From Nocardia speluncae NBRC 108251 (GTDB taxonomy: Bacteria > Actinomycetota > Actinomycetes > Mycobacteriales > Mycobacteriaceae), in assembly GCF_001613245.1 (NCBI RefSeq), contig NZ_BDBZ01000016.1:62001-126000 (forward strand): DNA of 64,000 bases, written 5' to 3'. The notes under the pieces were generated by a model, which saw nothing but the letters and a program-made list of their open reading frames with translations, was not told where the DNA came from and searched no databases. The translations under genes were made by a program, and so were the position numbers. Numbering within the stretch: position 1 is the first letter of the stretch; each line of letters starts with the position of its first letter. Shown one piece after another: positions 50,978 through 60,327 of this stretch.

Positions 50978-52288
50978 ATGCAGGACCAGCAGGTCGAGGT
51001 GGTGTACGGGCCGCATGCCGTGGCCCGGGTCGCGGGCGCGGTGGTGCTGGTGGCCCACCGCGGTACCGGCCGCCCCACCGCGGACTCCCCGGCCGTGCAG
51101 GCTCTGGTTGCCCTGGCCGAACTGGTCTATGAGGCCAGCGTTCGGCACCCCGACGGCCCCGGCGCCACGATCGCCCGGGACGCCACCAGATGGCTCATGG
51201 CATATACAGAGCGGGGTGGCCCCGGCGGTTCGGTCGATTTCGGGATACTGTCCGCCGCGGGACCGGACCGGCTGGCGATCTTCCTGCACGGCGCCGTCAC
51301 CGCAGTCGTGGCCGGTGCCACCACCGAATATTTCCACGGCCGCGACGCGGCGCTCACCGTCGACCGGACCGCGTCGATACCGTCCCGCGCGGTGGCGCTG
51401 TTCGTCGACGACCCGCTCGCGGACACGGACGACGACGCAGTCCGGCCCGAGCTCCCCGCCGCCCGCGGGATCGGCCGATTGGTCGAAGGTATCGCCGAAG
51501 CCGGCGGGGCGATCGCGTGGGCACCCGCTGTCCGGCGACCCGCCGTGTTGCCGGAACCGGACCGGGCGAATGGGGTGGTACTCGGTAAAGCAGCCGTACG
51601 CGCAGGGTTTGAACAGCTCGGTGAACCTGTGGTTTCACTGGATGGTGCGCAGGGCCCGGCCGCAAGACCAGGGACTCCGGACGCGCCGGCGGGAAGCCTC
51701 GGGAGGGCACCGGGAGATCCGGAGGTCGAATGCGTGCCGGAACCCGCGGTGGAGAATCCGGGGGGCCCACGCAACCATCGGAGGTCACGAGCACTCCGGG
51801 GGCGGCGGCCGAAAGTTCCGGGATCTCGGAGCAGGGTCCCGAGACCGCTGCCCGGCGCCCGGACGATGACGAACCGCCGGCCCCGCGGCGCGACCCCGCC
51901 GGCGCAACAGCCCCCGCACCGACTCCGCCGGTCGACAGTGTGCAGCTGTCCGAGCGGGCGACCGTCACATCCTCCGGCGACCGCGAACAGGACAGCGGGC
52001 GACCGGCCGCCACCGATCCTCATCACGCGCAGACCGAGATCAGTGGCAGGCAACCACCCCGGGCGGGCCTGCCCGGGGAGGGACTCGACGAGACCGGCGA
52101 CTCACCCGCGAACCGGGCGGGCCGGTCGCGGCCGCAGCCGGTGCATCCCACCCCACGCATGGATATTCCGGTACCGCAATCAGGCCCGGGTGAGTGGCCA
52201 CGGCAAGGCCCGCCGGAGCGCGCGACCCCGCCGCTGGATCCCGAACTGCGCCGGCGCACCGAAGCCACCGCTAAAGGTGCGGCGCTGA
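50978..52288 (+). CDS. N-terminal half of a frameshifted FHA-domain protein
   Basis: From the ATG at 50978 this frame encodes a folded-looking domain for about 260 residues (VVYGPHAVARVAGAVVLVAHRG, FGILSAAGPDRLAIFLHGAVTAVV, AVALFVDDPL), then a Pro/Gly linker. At about 51766 the frame turns Arg/Pro/Ser-rich and loses GC3 codon bias, while the frame beginning ATG 51730 becomes protein-like and reaches an FHA domain. The switch coincides with a run of six G at 51760-51765. One extra G would fuse the two into a protein of about 596 residues. It is therefore probably one gene broken by a frameshift, a base error, or programmed slippage. Confidence 0.7.
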   Translation: MQDQQVEVVYGPHAVARVAGAVVLVAHRGTGRPTADSPAVQALVALAELVYEASVRHPDGPGATIARDATRWLMAYTERGGPGGSVDFGILSAAGPDRLAIFLHGAVTAVVAGATTEYFHGRDAALTVDRTASIPSRAVALFVDDPLADTDDDAVRPELPAARGIGRLVEGIAEAGGAIAWAPAVRRPAVLPEPDRANGVVLGKAAVRAGFEQLGEPVVSLDGAQGPAARPGTPDAPAGSLGRAPGDPEVECVPEPAVENPGGPRNHRRSRALRGRRPKVPGSRSRVPRPLPGARTMTNRRPRGATPPAQQPPHRLRRSTVCSCPSGRPSHPPATANRTAGDRPPPILITRRPRSVAGNHPGRACPGRDSTRPATHPRTGRAGRGRSRCIPPHAWIFRYRNQARVSGHGKARRSARPRRWIPNCAGAPKPPLKVRR

Positions 52289-52767
52289 CTGTGAAGGTCA
52301 GGGGCTTCAAATGTGCGCGTGCCCACCCCACCGACCCGCGCTCGGCGTTCTGCAGTGTGTGCGGGATGCCGGTGGATCAAACTCAGCCGCTCATCGAAGT
52401 GATGCGGCCGCCGCTGGGCATCCTGGTCCTCGACGACGGTTCGACCCACCTGCTGGAAACCGATTCCGTCCTCGGCCGCGATCCGGAGAAATCCGAGCCG
52501 GCCCGCCGCGGGCTCACTCCGCTGCAGCTCACCGACAATTCTGGCGGCATGTCGCGGGCGCATGCCGAACTGCTACTGACCGAGTGGGATGTGACGTTGG
52601 TGGACCGCGGTTCTACGAACGGCACCCGGGCCCGCGCTCCCGGATTCCGGGAATGGGCGCGGGTGCCGCCGCATCAGCCGGTGGTACTGGTGCCGGGCAC
52701 GGAGATCCTGATCGGTAACCGCACGCTGCGCTTCGAATCCGCTGCACCGCCACCTTTCGGGTCCTGA
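51730..52767 (+). CDS. FHA-domain protein with zinc-ribbon-like motif (C-terminal half)
   Basis: A 345-residue open frame with a GGAGG before its ATG. Residues 1-190 are disordered (Pro/Ser/Thr/Glu); residues about 194-215 hold FKCARAHPTDPRSAFCSVCGMP, a possible zinc site; residues about 230-335 form an FHA domain with GRDPEKSEPARRG, SGGMSRAHAEL and LVDRGSTNGT, the residues that grip phosphothreonine. FHA domains read Ser/Thr-kinase phosphorylation. The frame overlaps the end of the N-terminal half by design of the frameshift. It could be translated on its own from 51730, since the ribosome site is good. Confidence 0.75.
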   Translation: MRAGTRGGESGGPTQPSEVTSTPGAAAESSGISEQGPETAARRPDDDEPPAPRRDPAGATAPAPTPPVDSVQLSERATVTSSGDREQDSGRPAATDPHHAQTEISGRQPPRAGLPGEGLDETGDSPANRAGRSRPQPVHPTPRMDIPVPQSGPGEWPRQGPPERATPPLDPELRRRTEATAKGAALTVKVRGFKCARAHPTDPRSAFCSVCGMPVDQTQPLIEVMRPPLGILVLDDGSTHLLETDSVLGRDPEKSEPARRGLTPLQLTDNSGGMSRAHAELLLTEWDVTLVDRGSTNGTRARAPGFREWARVPPHQPVVLVPGTEILIGNRTLRFESAAPPPFGS

Positions 52768-52885
52768 GGCCCGACAGCAGCTCTGCCCAGGTGCTCCGCC
52801 CTCGTGTGCTTGTTCTTCGCCGGACCGAACCGCGCAGCACCACGATCCTGAAGGACGCGTAATCGGCTGGCAGGCCGGTTCGTGA

Positions 52886-54319
52886 CTACTCGTACCGCGC
52901 GGCGCAGGTTTCTTCTCCCCCCAGAACCCCGGCGCGGAAGGCGTCGACCCGGGAGAACCCGCTCGGCACGGTTTTGCCCTCCACATCACTGGCGGCGAGA
53001 CCATCTGTGAGCAGGCCGGATACCGCTTCGTCCAGATCGCCTGCGGCCAGCGTGATATCGCCTACGTCGCGGCCGGTCTCGGCCAGTTTGCCCGTGGCCA
53101 CACCGGACAGGCATGCGGCCCGGAGCCCGGTTTTCGCACCGACCAGTTCCTGGTCGCGGCTGCGTTGTACCGACAGGGTGTAGCGGGAGATGAACACGAC
53201 GTAGCCGTTGTAGTCACCGGTCACCTTCACCGGTAGCGGAACATCGGCCTCGTCGGTTGCCGCCCCGCGTTCGGAGAGCCCGTCGACATTGGTCGCGATC
53301 GTATTGTTCGCCGGGCAGTAGGTCACGGGCTCGGTGGAGACGCCGTCGCGGCAGTCGATTTCGGCGCCGTCGTAGCTGTAGACCGGTTCGTCGGGTACCG
53401 GCAGGATCACCGAAAGCGCCTTGCCCAGTTCGACCAGGCTCTCCTCGGTGATATCGAATTCGCCGGAGGCGCCGTCGAAGGTCTGTGGCAGATCGCCGCG
53501 CCGCTGTTCGATCTCGTCCATATCGATCCCCTTGCAGCCCTTGGCGCCGTCGGTGAAGCCGACCTGCACGGCGGTGACCCGCTCGAAGGCCGAACCGTGC
53601 ACACTTTCCGGGTCGTCGGGGTCGGAATCGCGGATCGCGACCGTCGCGGCGAGTACCGAATTCAACCCGTCGGAGGTGTTGATGGTGAAGTAGTCCGATT
53701 CGCCCTCCGCGACCCAGCGCATGTAGGCACCGGCGAAACAGTCGGCCTGCTGCTCCTTGACGATCACCGGATCGTCACGATCGACGATATCGGCGTTGTT
53801 CTGGATCGCGTGACCGTATTCGTGGGCGATCACCATGACCACCGCCATCTGCCCGAATGTCTCCGACATCGTGGGCAGCAGCAGCGTCCGGTCCCAGCCG
53901 ATGGAGTTGTCCAGCCGGCAGTAGGCGGCATTGACCATCCGGTAGGTCGATTCGGTGCAGAACTCGACCGATTCGCGGCGGGAATCGCGGGCACTCCAGG
54001 AGATCAGCTTCTCCACCGGCTCGAAATCGCCCTCGAACTCGGTGCCGTAATGCTTGTCCCAGTACGCCTGGACGTCGGTGACCGCGTTCAACGCCAAGGT
54101 GTCGATCTCACCGCCGTCACCGTTGTCGGCACTCAAATCGGTGGGCGGGACGTTCTCGCGGGGCCCATTGGGGCCGCTCGTCGTCGGCAGCCCGGCCACC
54201 TGGAAAGGATTGTCGTAGACGGAGACCGCCCGGCCGTCCACCGCACGGGTACACCCGGTGACCAGCAGCACCGCGCACAGTGCCGCCACAGTGAGCGCGG
54301 CGACCCGGAGTTTCGGCAT
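52886..54319 (-). CDS. Lipoprotein neutral zinc metallopeptidase
   Basis: A 477-residue protein with a signal peptide (about 1-23) and lipobox VTGC. The peptidase domain has the zinc motif VIAHEYGHAIQ (HExxH, near residue 170) with a downstream EQQADCFAG supplying the third ligand, the pattern of the putative neutral zinc metallopeptidase family. Several cysteines suggest disulfides outside the cell. The natural substrate is unknown; in actinobacteria such lipoproteins lie at the membrane surface. It is divergent from the FHA-ABC transporter gene. Confidence 0.9.
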   Translation of the reverse strand: MPKLRVAALTVAALCAVLLVTGCTRAVDGRAVSVYDNPFQVAGLPTTSGPNGPRENVPPTDLSADNGDGGEIDTLALNAVTDVQAYWDKHYGTEFEGDFEPVEKLISWSARDSRRESVEFCTESTYRMVNAAYCRLDNSIGWDRTLLLPTMSETFGQMAVVMVIAHEYGHAIQNNADIVDRDDPVIVKEQQADCFAGAYMRWVAEGESDYFTINTSDGLNSVLAATVAIRDSDPDDPESVHGSAFERVTAVQVGFTDGAKGCKGIDMDEIEQRRGDLPQTFDGASGEFDITEESLVELGKALSVILPVPDEPVYSYDGAEIDCRDGVSTEPVTYCPANNTIATNVDGLSERGAATDEADVPLPVKVTGDYNGYVVFISRYTLSVQRSRDQELVGAKTGLRAACLSGVATGKLAETGRDVGDITLAAGDLDEAVSGLLTDGLAASDVEGKTVPSGFSRVDAFRAGVLGGEETCAARYE

Positions 54320-54433
54320 GGATCCTCCCCCATTTTCGGCCGGTTCGGGTGCTGGCATCTCCCGCTGAGCGGGGTGATCACCCCCCAAGCGGGGGCATCT
54401 CCGATGCCCGGGTAATGGAATAGTATCCGCTGC

Positions 54434-57184
54434 ATGTCTGCACCGGGGGTGCGCACTATCACGGTGCGCCATGATGGAACCGAACGTGTCTTCGATTCGA
54501 ATCAGCAGATCACCTTGGGCCGTGCGCCCGAGGTGACGCTGTTCGTCGACAGTCCGCTGGTTTCGCGGGTCCACGCGATACTGGCCTGGCAGTCGGGAGC
54601 CTGGGTGCTCACCGATAACGGCAGTACCAACGGAGTGTTCGTCGACGCACGCCGCCTCGGTGGGCCCGTCCCGATCGACCGGCCCACGCAGGTCCGCCTG
54701 GGGGACGCGATCACCGGGCCGCTGCTGTGGCTGGTTCCATCCGGAGTGCCGCAGCAGCAGGCGCGGCGGCCGCCCGCGCAGCAGCAATTTCCGTCCGGGC
54801 AGCAGCCGTATCCATCGGGCCAGCAGCCGTACCCATCGGGCCAGCAGCAGTTCCCCGGCGGGCAGCAGCAGTTCCCCGGCGGGCAGCAGCAATTTCCCGG
54901 CGGGCAGCAGCAACCCGCACAGCCGCCGCATCGACCCCAGTCCGCTCCGCAACCGCAGGTCGCGCACCGTGCCTCCGCCCCACTCGATCCGCAGCCCGCG
55001 CAGCGCCCGCCGCATCAGCAGCCACAACCGTGGGCACCGAGCCCGGGGCATCCGGCGCAGCCACCGCACTCCGGTCCGCTCGCACACTCGGCCGCCACCC
55101 CGCATTCCCCCGCACCACCGCACTCCGGCGCGACCCCGCAGCAGCAGCCGGCCAATGTGAACATGACCGCCAAAGCGAGTGTTGCGGCCGTACCGCCGGT
55201 CCGGCACCGCGCCAGCGAGGGCCCGATAGCCCGCGCCGACCGGATTCCGCCGGGCGGGCTGACCATCGGGCGTACCTCCGACAACCAGATCGTCGTCAAC
55301 GATCCGCTGGCGTCGCGTAGGCATGCCCGGCTCGTCGCGGGCTCCGACGGCCTGGCCATCGAGGATCTGGGTTCGGCCAACGGCACGTTCGTCAACGGTG
55401 TCCGCCAGCAGCGCACGGTGCTGCGTGAACGCGACATCATCACTATCGGCAATATCGATTTCGAGGTCTCCCAGGGCACGCTGGCACACCGGCAGCGGCC
55501 GGTCGCCGAACAGGGGTTGACCGTGCACGGCGTCGGCTTCACCGTCGAAGGCAACAAGCAGTTGCTGGTGGATGTGAACATGCAGGCCGGACGCGGCACG
55601 CTCACCGCGCTGATCGGGCCCTCCGGTGCCGGCAAATCCACCCTGTCCCGGCTGATCGCGGGCAGTACCCAGCCCTCCGGCGGTCAGGTCGTCTTCGAAG
55701 GCCGCGATCTGCATGCCGAATACGAGGCGCTGCGTTCACGTATCGGCATGGTCCCCCAGGACGATGTGCTGCACCGCCAGCTCACGGTGCGGCAGGCGCT
55801 CGGTTTCGCGGCCGAACTGCGGCTGCCACCGGATTCCTCCAAGGCCGACCGGCAGCAGGTGATCGACGGTGTGCTGCGCGAACTATCACTCACCGAGCAC
55901 GCAGACACCCGGGTGGACCGGCTCTCCGGTGGGCAGCGCAAACGCGCCTCAGTGGCGCTGGAACTGCTCACCGGCCCTTCGCTGCTGATCCTGGACGAGC
56001 CCACCTCGGGCCTGGACCCGGCGCTGGACCGGCAGGTCATGATGATGTTGCGCGAACTGGCCGATGCCGGTCGTGTGGTCATCGTGGTCACGCACTCCGT
56101 GGCCTGCCTGGATATGTGCGATCAGGTGGTGCTGCTGGCCCCCGGCGGGAAAACCGCCTACGCGGGTAACCCGGCGGGCGTCGAATCCGCGCTGGGCACG
56201 AGCGATTGGGCGAAGATCTTCGCCGATGTCGCCGCCAACCCCGATGCGGCCTTCGCCCACTATCGATCCCGGCAGGCGGCGCTACCGCCCCCGCCACCAC
56301 CCGCGGCGCGACAGAGCGGAGGTGGTTCGCCGCCTCAGTCGGGTGCTTGGAAACAGTTCTCCACCTTGGCCCGGCGGCAGTTGCGGCTGATCCTGGCCGA
56401 CCGCGGCTACATGGCGTTCCTGGTGTTGCTGCCGTTCGTGCTCGGCGGGCTGTCGCTGCTGGTGCCCGGTAGTAACGGATTCGGCCGGCCGCCCCTGATC
56501 CAGCAGGACGACGGCTCCTTCGTGCCCAAGGGCGATTCGGAACCACAGATGGTGCTGGTGGTACTGATTCTCGGCGCCTGCTTCATGGGTATGACACTCA
56601 CTGTGCGTGATCTGGTGGGGGAGCGCACGATCTACATGCGCGAACGTGCGGTCGGATTGCGGTCGGGGGCCTACCTGTGGGCCAAGGTCACGATCTTCGG
56701 TCTCGCCGCGCTGGTTCAGTCGGCGGTGCTGGTCGGTTTCGTGCTGCTCGGGAAGAAACAGCCGCAGGAGGGCGCGGTGCTGGCGATGGGCGGTGCCGAG
56801 CTCTACATCGATATCGCGGCGACCGCGGTGTCCTGTGTCGTGCTCGGGTTGTTCCTGTCGAGCCTGGCACGGTCCAGTGAACAGGTGATGCCGCTGCTGG
56901 CAGTGGCGATCATGGGCCTGCTGGTGATGGCGGGTGGCATGATCCCGGTCACCGACCGGGTGGTGCTGGAGCAGGTCACCTGGCTGTTCCCGTCGCGGTG
57001 GGGGTATGCCTCTGCGGCGTCGACGGTGAATATTCGGGAGCTGTTCATCGCGGCGCAACCGGACGGGCTCTGGGAACACACCCGCGGTACGTGGTTCCTG
57101 GATATCGGCATGGTGGTGGCCCTCACGGTGGTGCTCGCGTTGCTCACCTGGAGCCGGTTGCGGCTCAAGAAGTCGGCACGATGA
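54434..57184 (+). CDS. FHA-FHA-ABC transporter (Rv1747-like)
   Basis: A 916-residue fusion. FHA1 (about 20-85) has GRAPEVTLFVDSPLVSRVHAIL and TDNGSTNGVFVD; a Pro/Gln linker (about 95-240) carries seven-residue tandem repeats; FHA2 (about 265-345) has GRTSDNQIVVNDPLASRRHARL and DLGSANGTFVNG. The ABC domain follows with GPSGAGKSTLSRL (Walker A, near 395), LSGGQRKRASVAL (signature) and LLILDEPTSGLDP (Walker B), then an ABC2-type membrane domain of six spans (about 655-910). This is the architecture of mycobacterial Rv1747, a kinase-regulated half-transporter linked to PIM export and virulence. No kinase gene is adjacent. Confidence 0.95.
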   Translation: MSAPGVRTITVRHDGTERVFDSNQQITLGRAPEVTLFVDSPLVSRVHAILAWQSGAWVLTDNGSTNGVFVDARRLGGPVPIDRPTQVRLGDAITGPLLWLVPSGVPQQQARRPPAQQQFPSGQQPYPSGQQPYPSGQQQFPGGQQQFPGGQQQFPGGQQQPAQPPHRPQSAPQPQVAHRASAPLDPQPAQRPPHQQPQPWAPSPGHPAQPPHSGPLAHSAATPHSPAPPHSGATPQQQPANVNMTAKASVAAVPPVRHRASEGPIARADRIPPGGLTIGRTSDNQIVVNDPLASRRHARLVAGSDGLAIEDLGSANGTFVNGVRQQRTVLRERDIITIGNIDFEVSQGTLAHRQRPVAEQGLTVHGVGFTVEGNKQLLVDVNMQAGRGTLTALIGPSGAGKSTLSRLIAGSTQPSGGQVVFEGRDLHAEYEALRSRIGMVPQDDVLHRQLTVRQALGFAAELRLPPDSSKADRQQVIDGVLRELSLTEHADTRVDRLSGGQRKRASVALELLTGPSLLILDEPTSGLDPALDRQVMMMLRELADAGRVVIVVTHSVACLDMCDQVVLLAPGGKTAYAGNPAGVESALGTSDWAKIFADVAANPDAAFAHYRSRQAALPPPPPPAARQSGGGSPPQSGAWKQFSTLARRQLRLILADRGYMAFLVLLPFVLGGLSLLVPGSNGFGRPPLIQQDDGSFVPKGDSEPQMVLVVLILGACFMGMTLTVRDLVGERTIYMRERAVGLRSGAYLWAKVTIFGLAALVQSAVLVGFVLLGKKQPQEGAVLAMGGAELYIDIAATAVSCVVLGLFLSSLARSSEQVMPLLAVAIMGLLVMAGGMIPVTDRVVLEQVTWLFPSRWGYASAASTVNIRELFIAAQPDGLWEHTRGTWFLDIGMVVALTVVLALLTWSRLRLKKSAR
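54787..54909 (+). repeat. 21-base tandem repeats in the FHA-ABC linker
   Basis: Six imperfect copies of a 21-base unit encode PSGQQPY/PGGQQQF heptapeptides in the linker between the two FHA domains. The third to sixth copies are nearly identical, indicating expansion by slippage. Linker length may vary between strains. Confidence 0.85.
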
Positions 57185-57266
57185 GACCGATGACCGGCTG
57201 CTTCCACTATTCGCGCCGCTGGTGGGTGGGGGCGGCGAGCGCGACGACCACACACCAGGCACACTG

Positions 57267-59030
57267 ATGCCTGTGATGGTGCGAGTTGGTGCGGTACACC
57301 TCGGGTGGGATGTGGTGTCCGTGGCCGCGGGCGGATCCGGCGTACCCATCCGCCCTGTCCAGGTCGAGGGAAGCTATAACCCGCCCGCTTATTTGCTGGC
57401 CGATGCCGCCGGCAAGCTCTATACCGCCGGAGCGGGCCGGCAACGGCCCGATCTGGGGATGGCGATTCCGGATATACGGGAGATTCTCGGGCATCCGCAG
57501 ATCGTGATCGCGGGCGCCACGTGGCCCGCCGAACTGGTCTTCCGGGCCCGCCTCTACAACCCACTGGCCTCGGTGGGAACGTACCTGCGCGGTAAACCCG
57601 ATGTGATCGCCCTTCCGTATCCGGACGACTGGCCGGATCCGAAGATCGACGCCTACGCGCGACTGGTCGAGCAGCTCGACGTAGAGGTCGAACCGATCCC
57701 GGAGTCCATCGCGCTCTCCGGCTATGTGCGGGCACTCGGCCTGGTCCGGGCACCCGATCACCGCCTGCCCGACGGGCTCGGCGCGACCGCGGTCCATTTC
57801 GACGGTCAGGTGGTCGACGGCCGCGCCAATGTGCTCGTGGTCGCGGTCCACGGTGACGAGGAACGGCCCACCGAATCGGTGTACGTCCCGATCGACCCCG
57901 AATCCATCCGCGACCCGCGAGTCGCCGACGACACCGTGATCGAGGTGATGGCCGCGGCCAGGGCGATCGGTGCCGACAATTCGACGGTGCTGCTGGCAGG
58001 GCAGGTCGTCTTCAACGAAACCTTGCGGTTCGCCTTCCGTAATCATCTCGGGCAGCGGCTGAAGAAGGCCGAACACCCCATGCACGCCCTCGTTCTCGGT
58101 GCCACGCATCTGCTGGTGAGTGAGAACGAGGACGACGACGAGGAGGGCGACTCAGCGGGCTACTCGCAGACAGCGCCGCCTGCCGGTGGGCCCGGTTCGC
58201 ATGCTCCGCCGTCGGGTCCGGCTCGGGACGCGGAGCCGGGACCGCACTCCGCCCGCACCGGACCAGGCTTCTCGGGTTCCGGCCCGTCGGGGCCCCGTCA
58301 GCCCGGCTCGGCGGCACCCGGCGCGCCCATTCCGGGAGGTGGTCGCGCACCAGGTGGCGATCCGTCGACCGGCCCCTATTCGGGGTCGCAGCATCAGTAC
58401 GGCACCCCGCCCGGGTCGGCGAGCGACGACGCCACCGTCCAGGTCGACCGCGGTGACATGCCTCCCTCGACCTCCGGGCCGGCGGGACGGTTCACCCGCG
58501 CCCCCGATCCCGAAACCGGCAGCCAGGCCGCGGTGCCGCACCGGTCCGGCCCTGGACAGCAGGGGGGGTCGCCCGCCGGCGGCGCCGAGGGCGGCGACGA
58601 GCAGGGCAAGGGCAAGCTCTGGAACAAGATGAAGGACAACCTGTTCGGTGCGCATGCTCTGCTGGGCGTGGCGGCTCTTGCGGCCGCCGGGGCCGTCGGC
58701 GGGGCGGCTACCGCGCAGGCGCAGGTCGCGCCGTCGGGTGTCGTCGGCCCGGCCGGGCGCAGCGCCGATACCGTGATCTCGCACCGCGCCGCGGGTTGTG
58801 TGCCCATGCCGCGCGTGCTGGTGGAACCACCCGGCGAAGCCGGGACGGCGCCGCAGGAACGTCCGCTCTATGCGCGGGTACCGGCACCCGGCGCGGGCGA
58901 ATCCGCGCCCGGCCGGGAAGCACCGGCGGACGACGGCGTCGAATGCGGCCGATCCGGTATCGATACCCTCCGCTATCTGGTGCCCGGCCGCCCGGGGATC
59001 ACCGACCCCGGCCCGCCGTTCGACATCTGA
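57267..59030 (+). CDS. Actin/Hsp70-fold protein with Pro-rich tail and membrane segment
   Basis: A 587-residue protein. Residues 1-280 look like an actin-like ATPase (Hsp70/FtsA fold): a first strand VRVGAVHLGWDVVSV, a central ADNSTVLLAGQVVFNETLRFAF and a phosphate-loop-like HALVLGATHLLVSE. Residues about 290-455 are a low-complexity Pro/Gly/Ser linker with acidic patches; a hydrophobic segment (ALLGVAALAAAGAVGGAATAQA, about 467-488) would anchor it, leaving the last about 95 residues outside. ATP-site residues differ from Hsp70, so activity is uncertain. Gene context (FHA-ABC transporter upstream) suggests an envelope role. Confidence 0.78.
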   Translation: MPVMVRVGAVHLGWDVVSVAAGGSGVPIRPVQVEGSYNPPAYLLADAAGKLYTAGAGRQRPDLGMAIPDIREILGHPQIVIAGATWPAELVFRARLYNPLASVGTYLRGKPDVIALPYPDDWPDPKIDAYARLVEQLDVEVEPIPESIALSGYVRALGLVRAPDHRLPDGLGATAVHFDGQVVDGRANVLVVAVHGDEERPTESVYVPIDPESIRDPRVADDTVIEVMAAARAIGADNSTVLLAGQVVFNETLRFAFRNHLGQRLKKAEHPMHALVLGATHLLVSENEDDDEEGDSAGYSQTAPPAGGPGSHAPPSGPARDAEPGPHSARTGPGFSGSGPSGPRQPGSAAPGAPIPGGGRAPGGDPSTGPYSGSQHQYGTPPGSASDDATVQVDRGDMPPSTSGPAGRFTRAPDPETGSQAAVPHRSGPGQQGGSPAGGAEGGDEQGKGKLWNKMKDNLFGAHALLGVAALAAAGAVGGAATAQAQVAPSGVVGPAGRSADTVISHRAAGCVPMPRVLVEPPGEAGTAPQERPLYARVPAPGAGESAPGREAPADDGVECGRSGIDTLRYLVPGRPGITDPGPPFDI

Positions 59031-59038
59031 GCCGGAAG

Positions 59039-59064
59039 CGGCCGATTCAGGAGGGGGTCGGCCG
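59039..59064. terminator. Possible terminator hairpin
   Basis: Arms CGGCCGA and TCGGCCG around a 12-base loop lie just after the actin-fold gene. No T-run follows. It could end that transcript ahead of the rplM promoter. Confidence 0.35.
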
Positions 59065-59179
59065 GCTGGTATCGTGGTCCGCTGGTGTGCGGAACACCGA
59101 GCCCGGGTCTCAACCGGCCGCCGGGGATCTCTCGTCCGTGCACCTGGCCGGCAGCATCGACGACAGACAGGGAAGCACT

Positions 59180-59619
59180 GTGCCTACGTACAGCCCGAAG
59201 GCGGGTGACGTCACCCGGCAGTGGTACGTCATCGACGCCACTGACGTAGTGCTCGGCCGTCTTGCCGTTCAGGCAGCGAATCTGCTGCGTGGCAAGCACA
59301 AGCCGACCTACGCTCCGCATATGGATGGTGGCGATTTCGTCGTCATCATCAACGCCGACAAGGTTGCCATCAGCGGCAACAAGCGCGACGGTAAGCGCAT
59401 TTACCATCACTCCGGGCATCCCGGTGGCCTCAAGTCCCGCACTGTCGGTGAGGTGCTGGAGACCCGCCCCGACCGCTTGGTGGAGAAGGCCGTGAAGGGC
59501 ATGATTCCCAAGAACAAGCTCGGCAACGCCATCGCCGGCAAGCTGAAGGTGTACGCGGGCCCGAACCATCCGCACACCGCCCAGCAGCCCGTTCCGTTCG
59601 AGATCAAGCAGGTGGCCCA

Positions 59620-59623
<4 letters not shown>
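59180..59623 (+). CDS. rplM: 50S ribosomal protein uL13
   Basis: A 147-residue uL13, an early assembly protein of the large subunit. The sequence has TYSPKAGDVTRQWYVIDATDVVLGRLA, ANLLRGKHKPTYAPHMDGGDFVVIINADKVAISG and KGMIPKNKLG, all family-standard. The start is a GTG at 59180. Its stop overlaps the rpsI start (GTGA), giving the universal rplM-rpsI operon. Confidence 0.97.
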
Positions 59624-60132
<509 letters not shown>

Positions 60133-60143
60133 TATCACCGGTG

Positions 60144-60182
60144 CCGGCCTGTCCGCTCACACTCTGTGGGTGGGCAGGCCGG
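60144..60182 (+). terminator. Terminator after rplM-rpsI
   Basis: An 11-base stem with one mismatch (CCGGCCTGTCC paired with GGGCAGGCCGG) around a 17-base loop begins 12 bases after rpsI. It is a typical GC-rich actinobacterial terminator without a T-run. Confidence 0.65.
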
Positions 60183-60327
60183 TGTCGGTTTCGAGAGCAG
60201 GCAGCCAGCCGGAGTCTGGTCGCCTGCTCTCGTGCTATATCTACCGCGGTGTTCGTCGGCCGGCCGTTCGACGGTGTTTCCGGCCACGGTCGTCGCGCGC
60301 TGTGGACTCACTGACGAGGGGCAAGAT

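Noticed and set aside
59031..59179. An L13 leader autoregulatory RNA before rplM
   Set aside because: Only one short hairpin is visible, and no conserved leader structure could be recognised.
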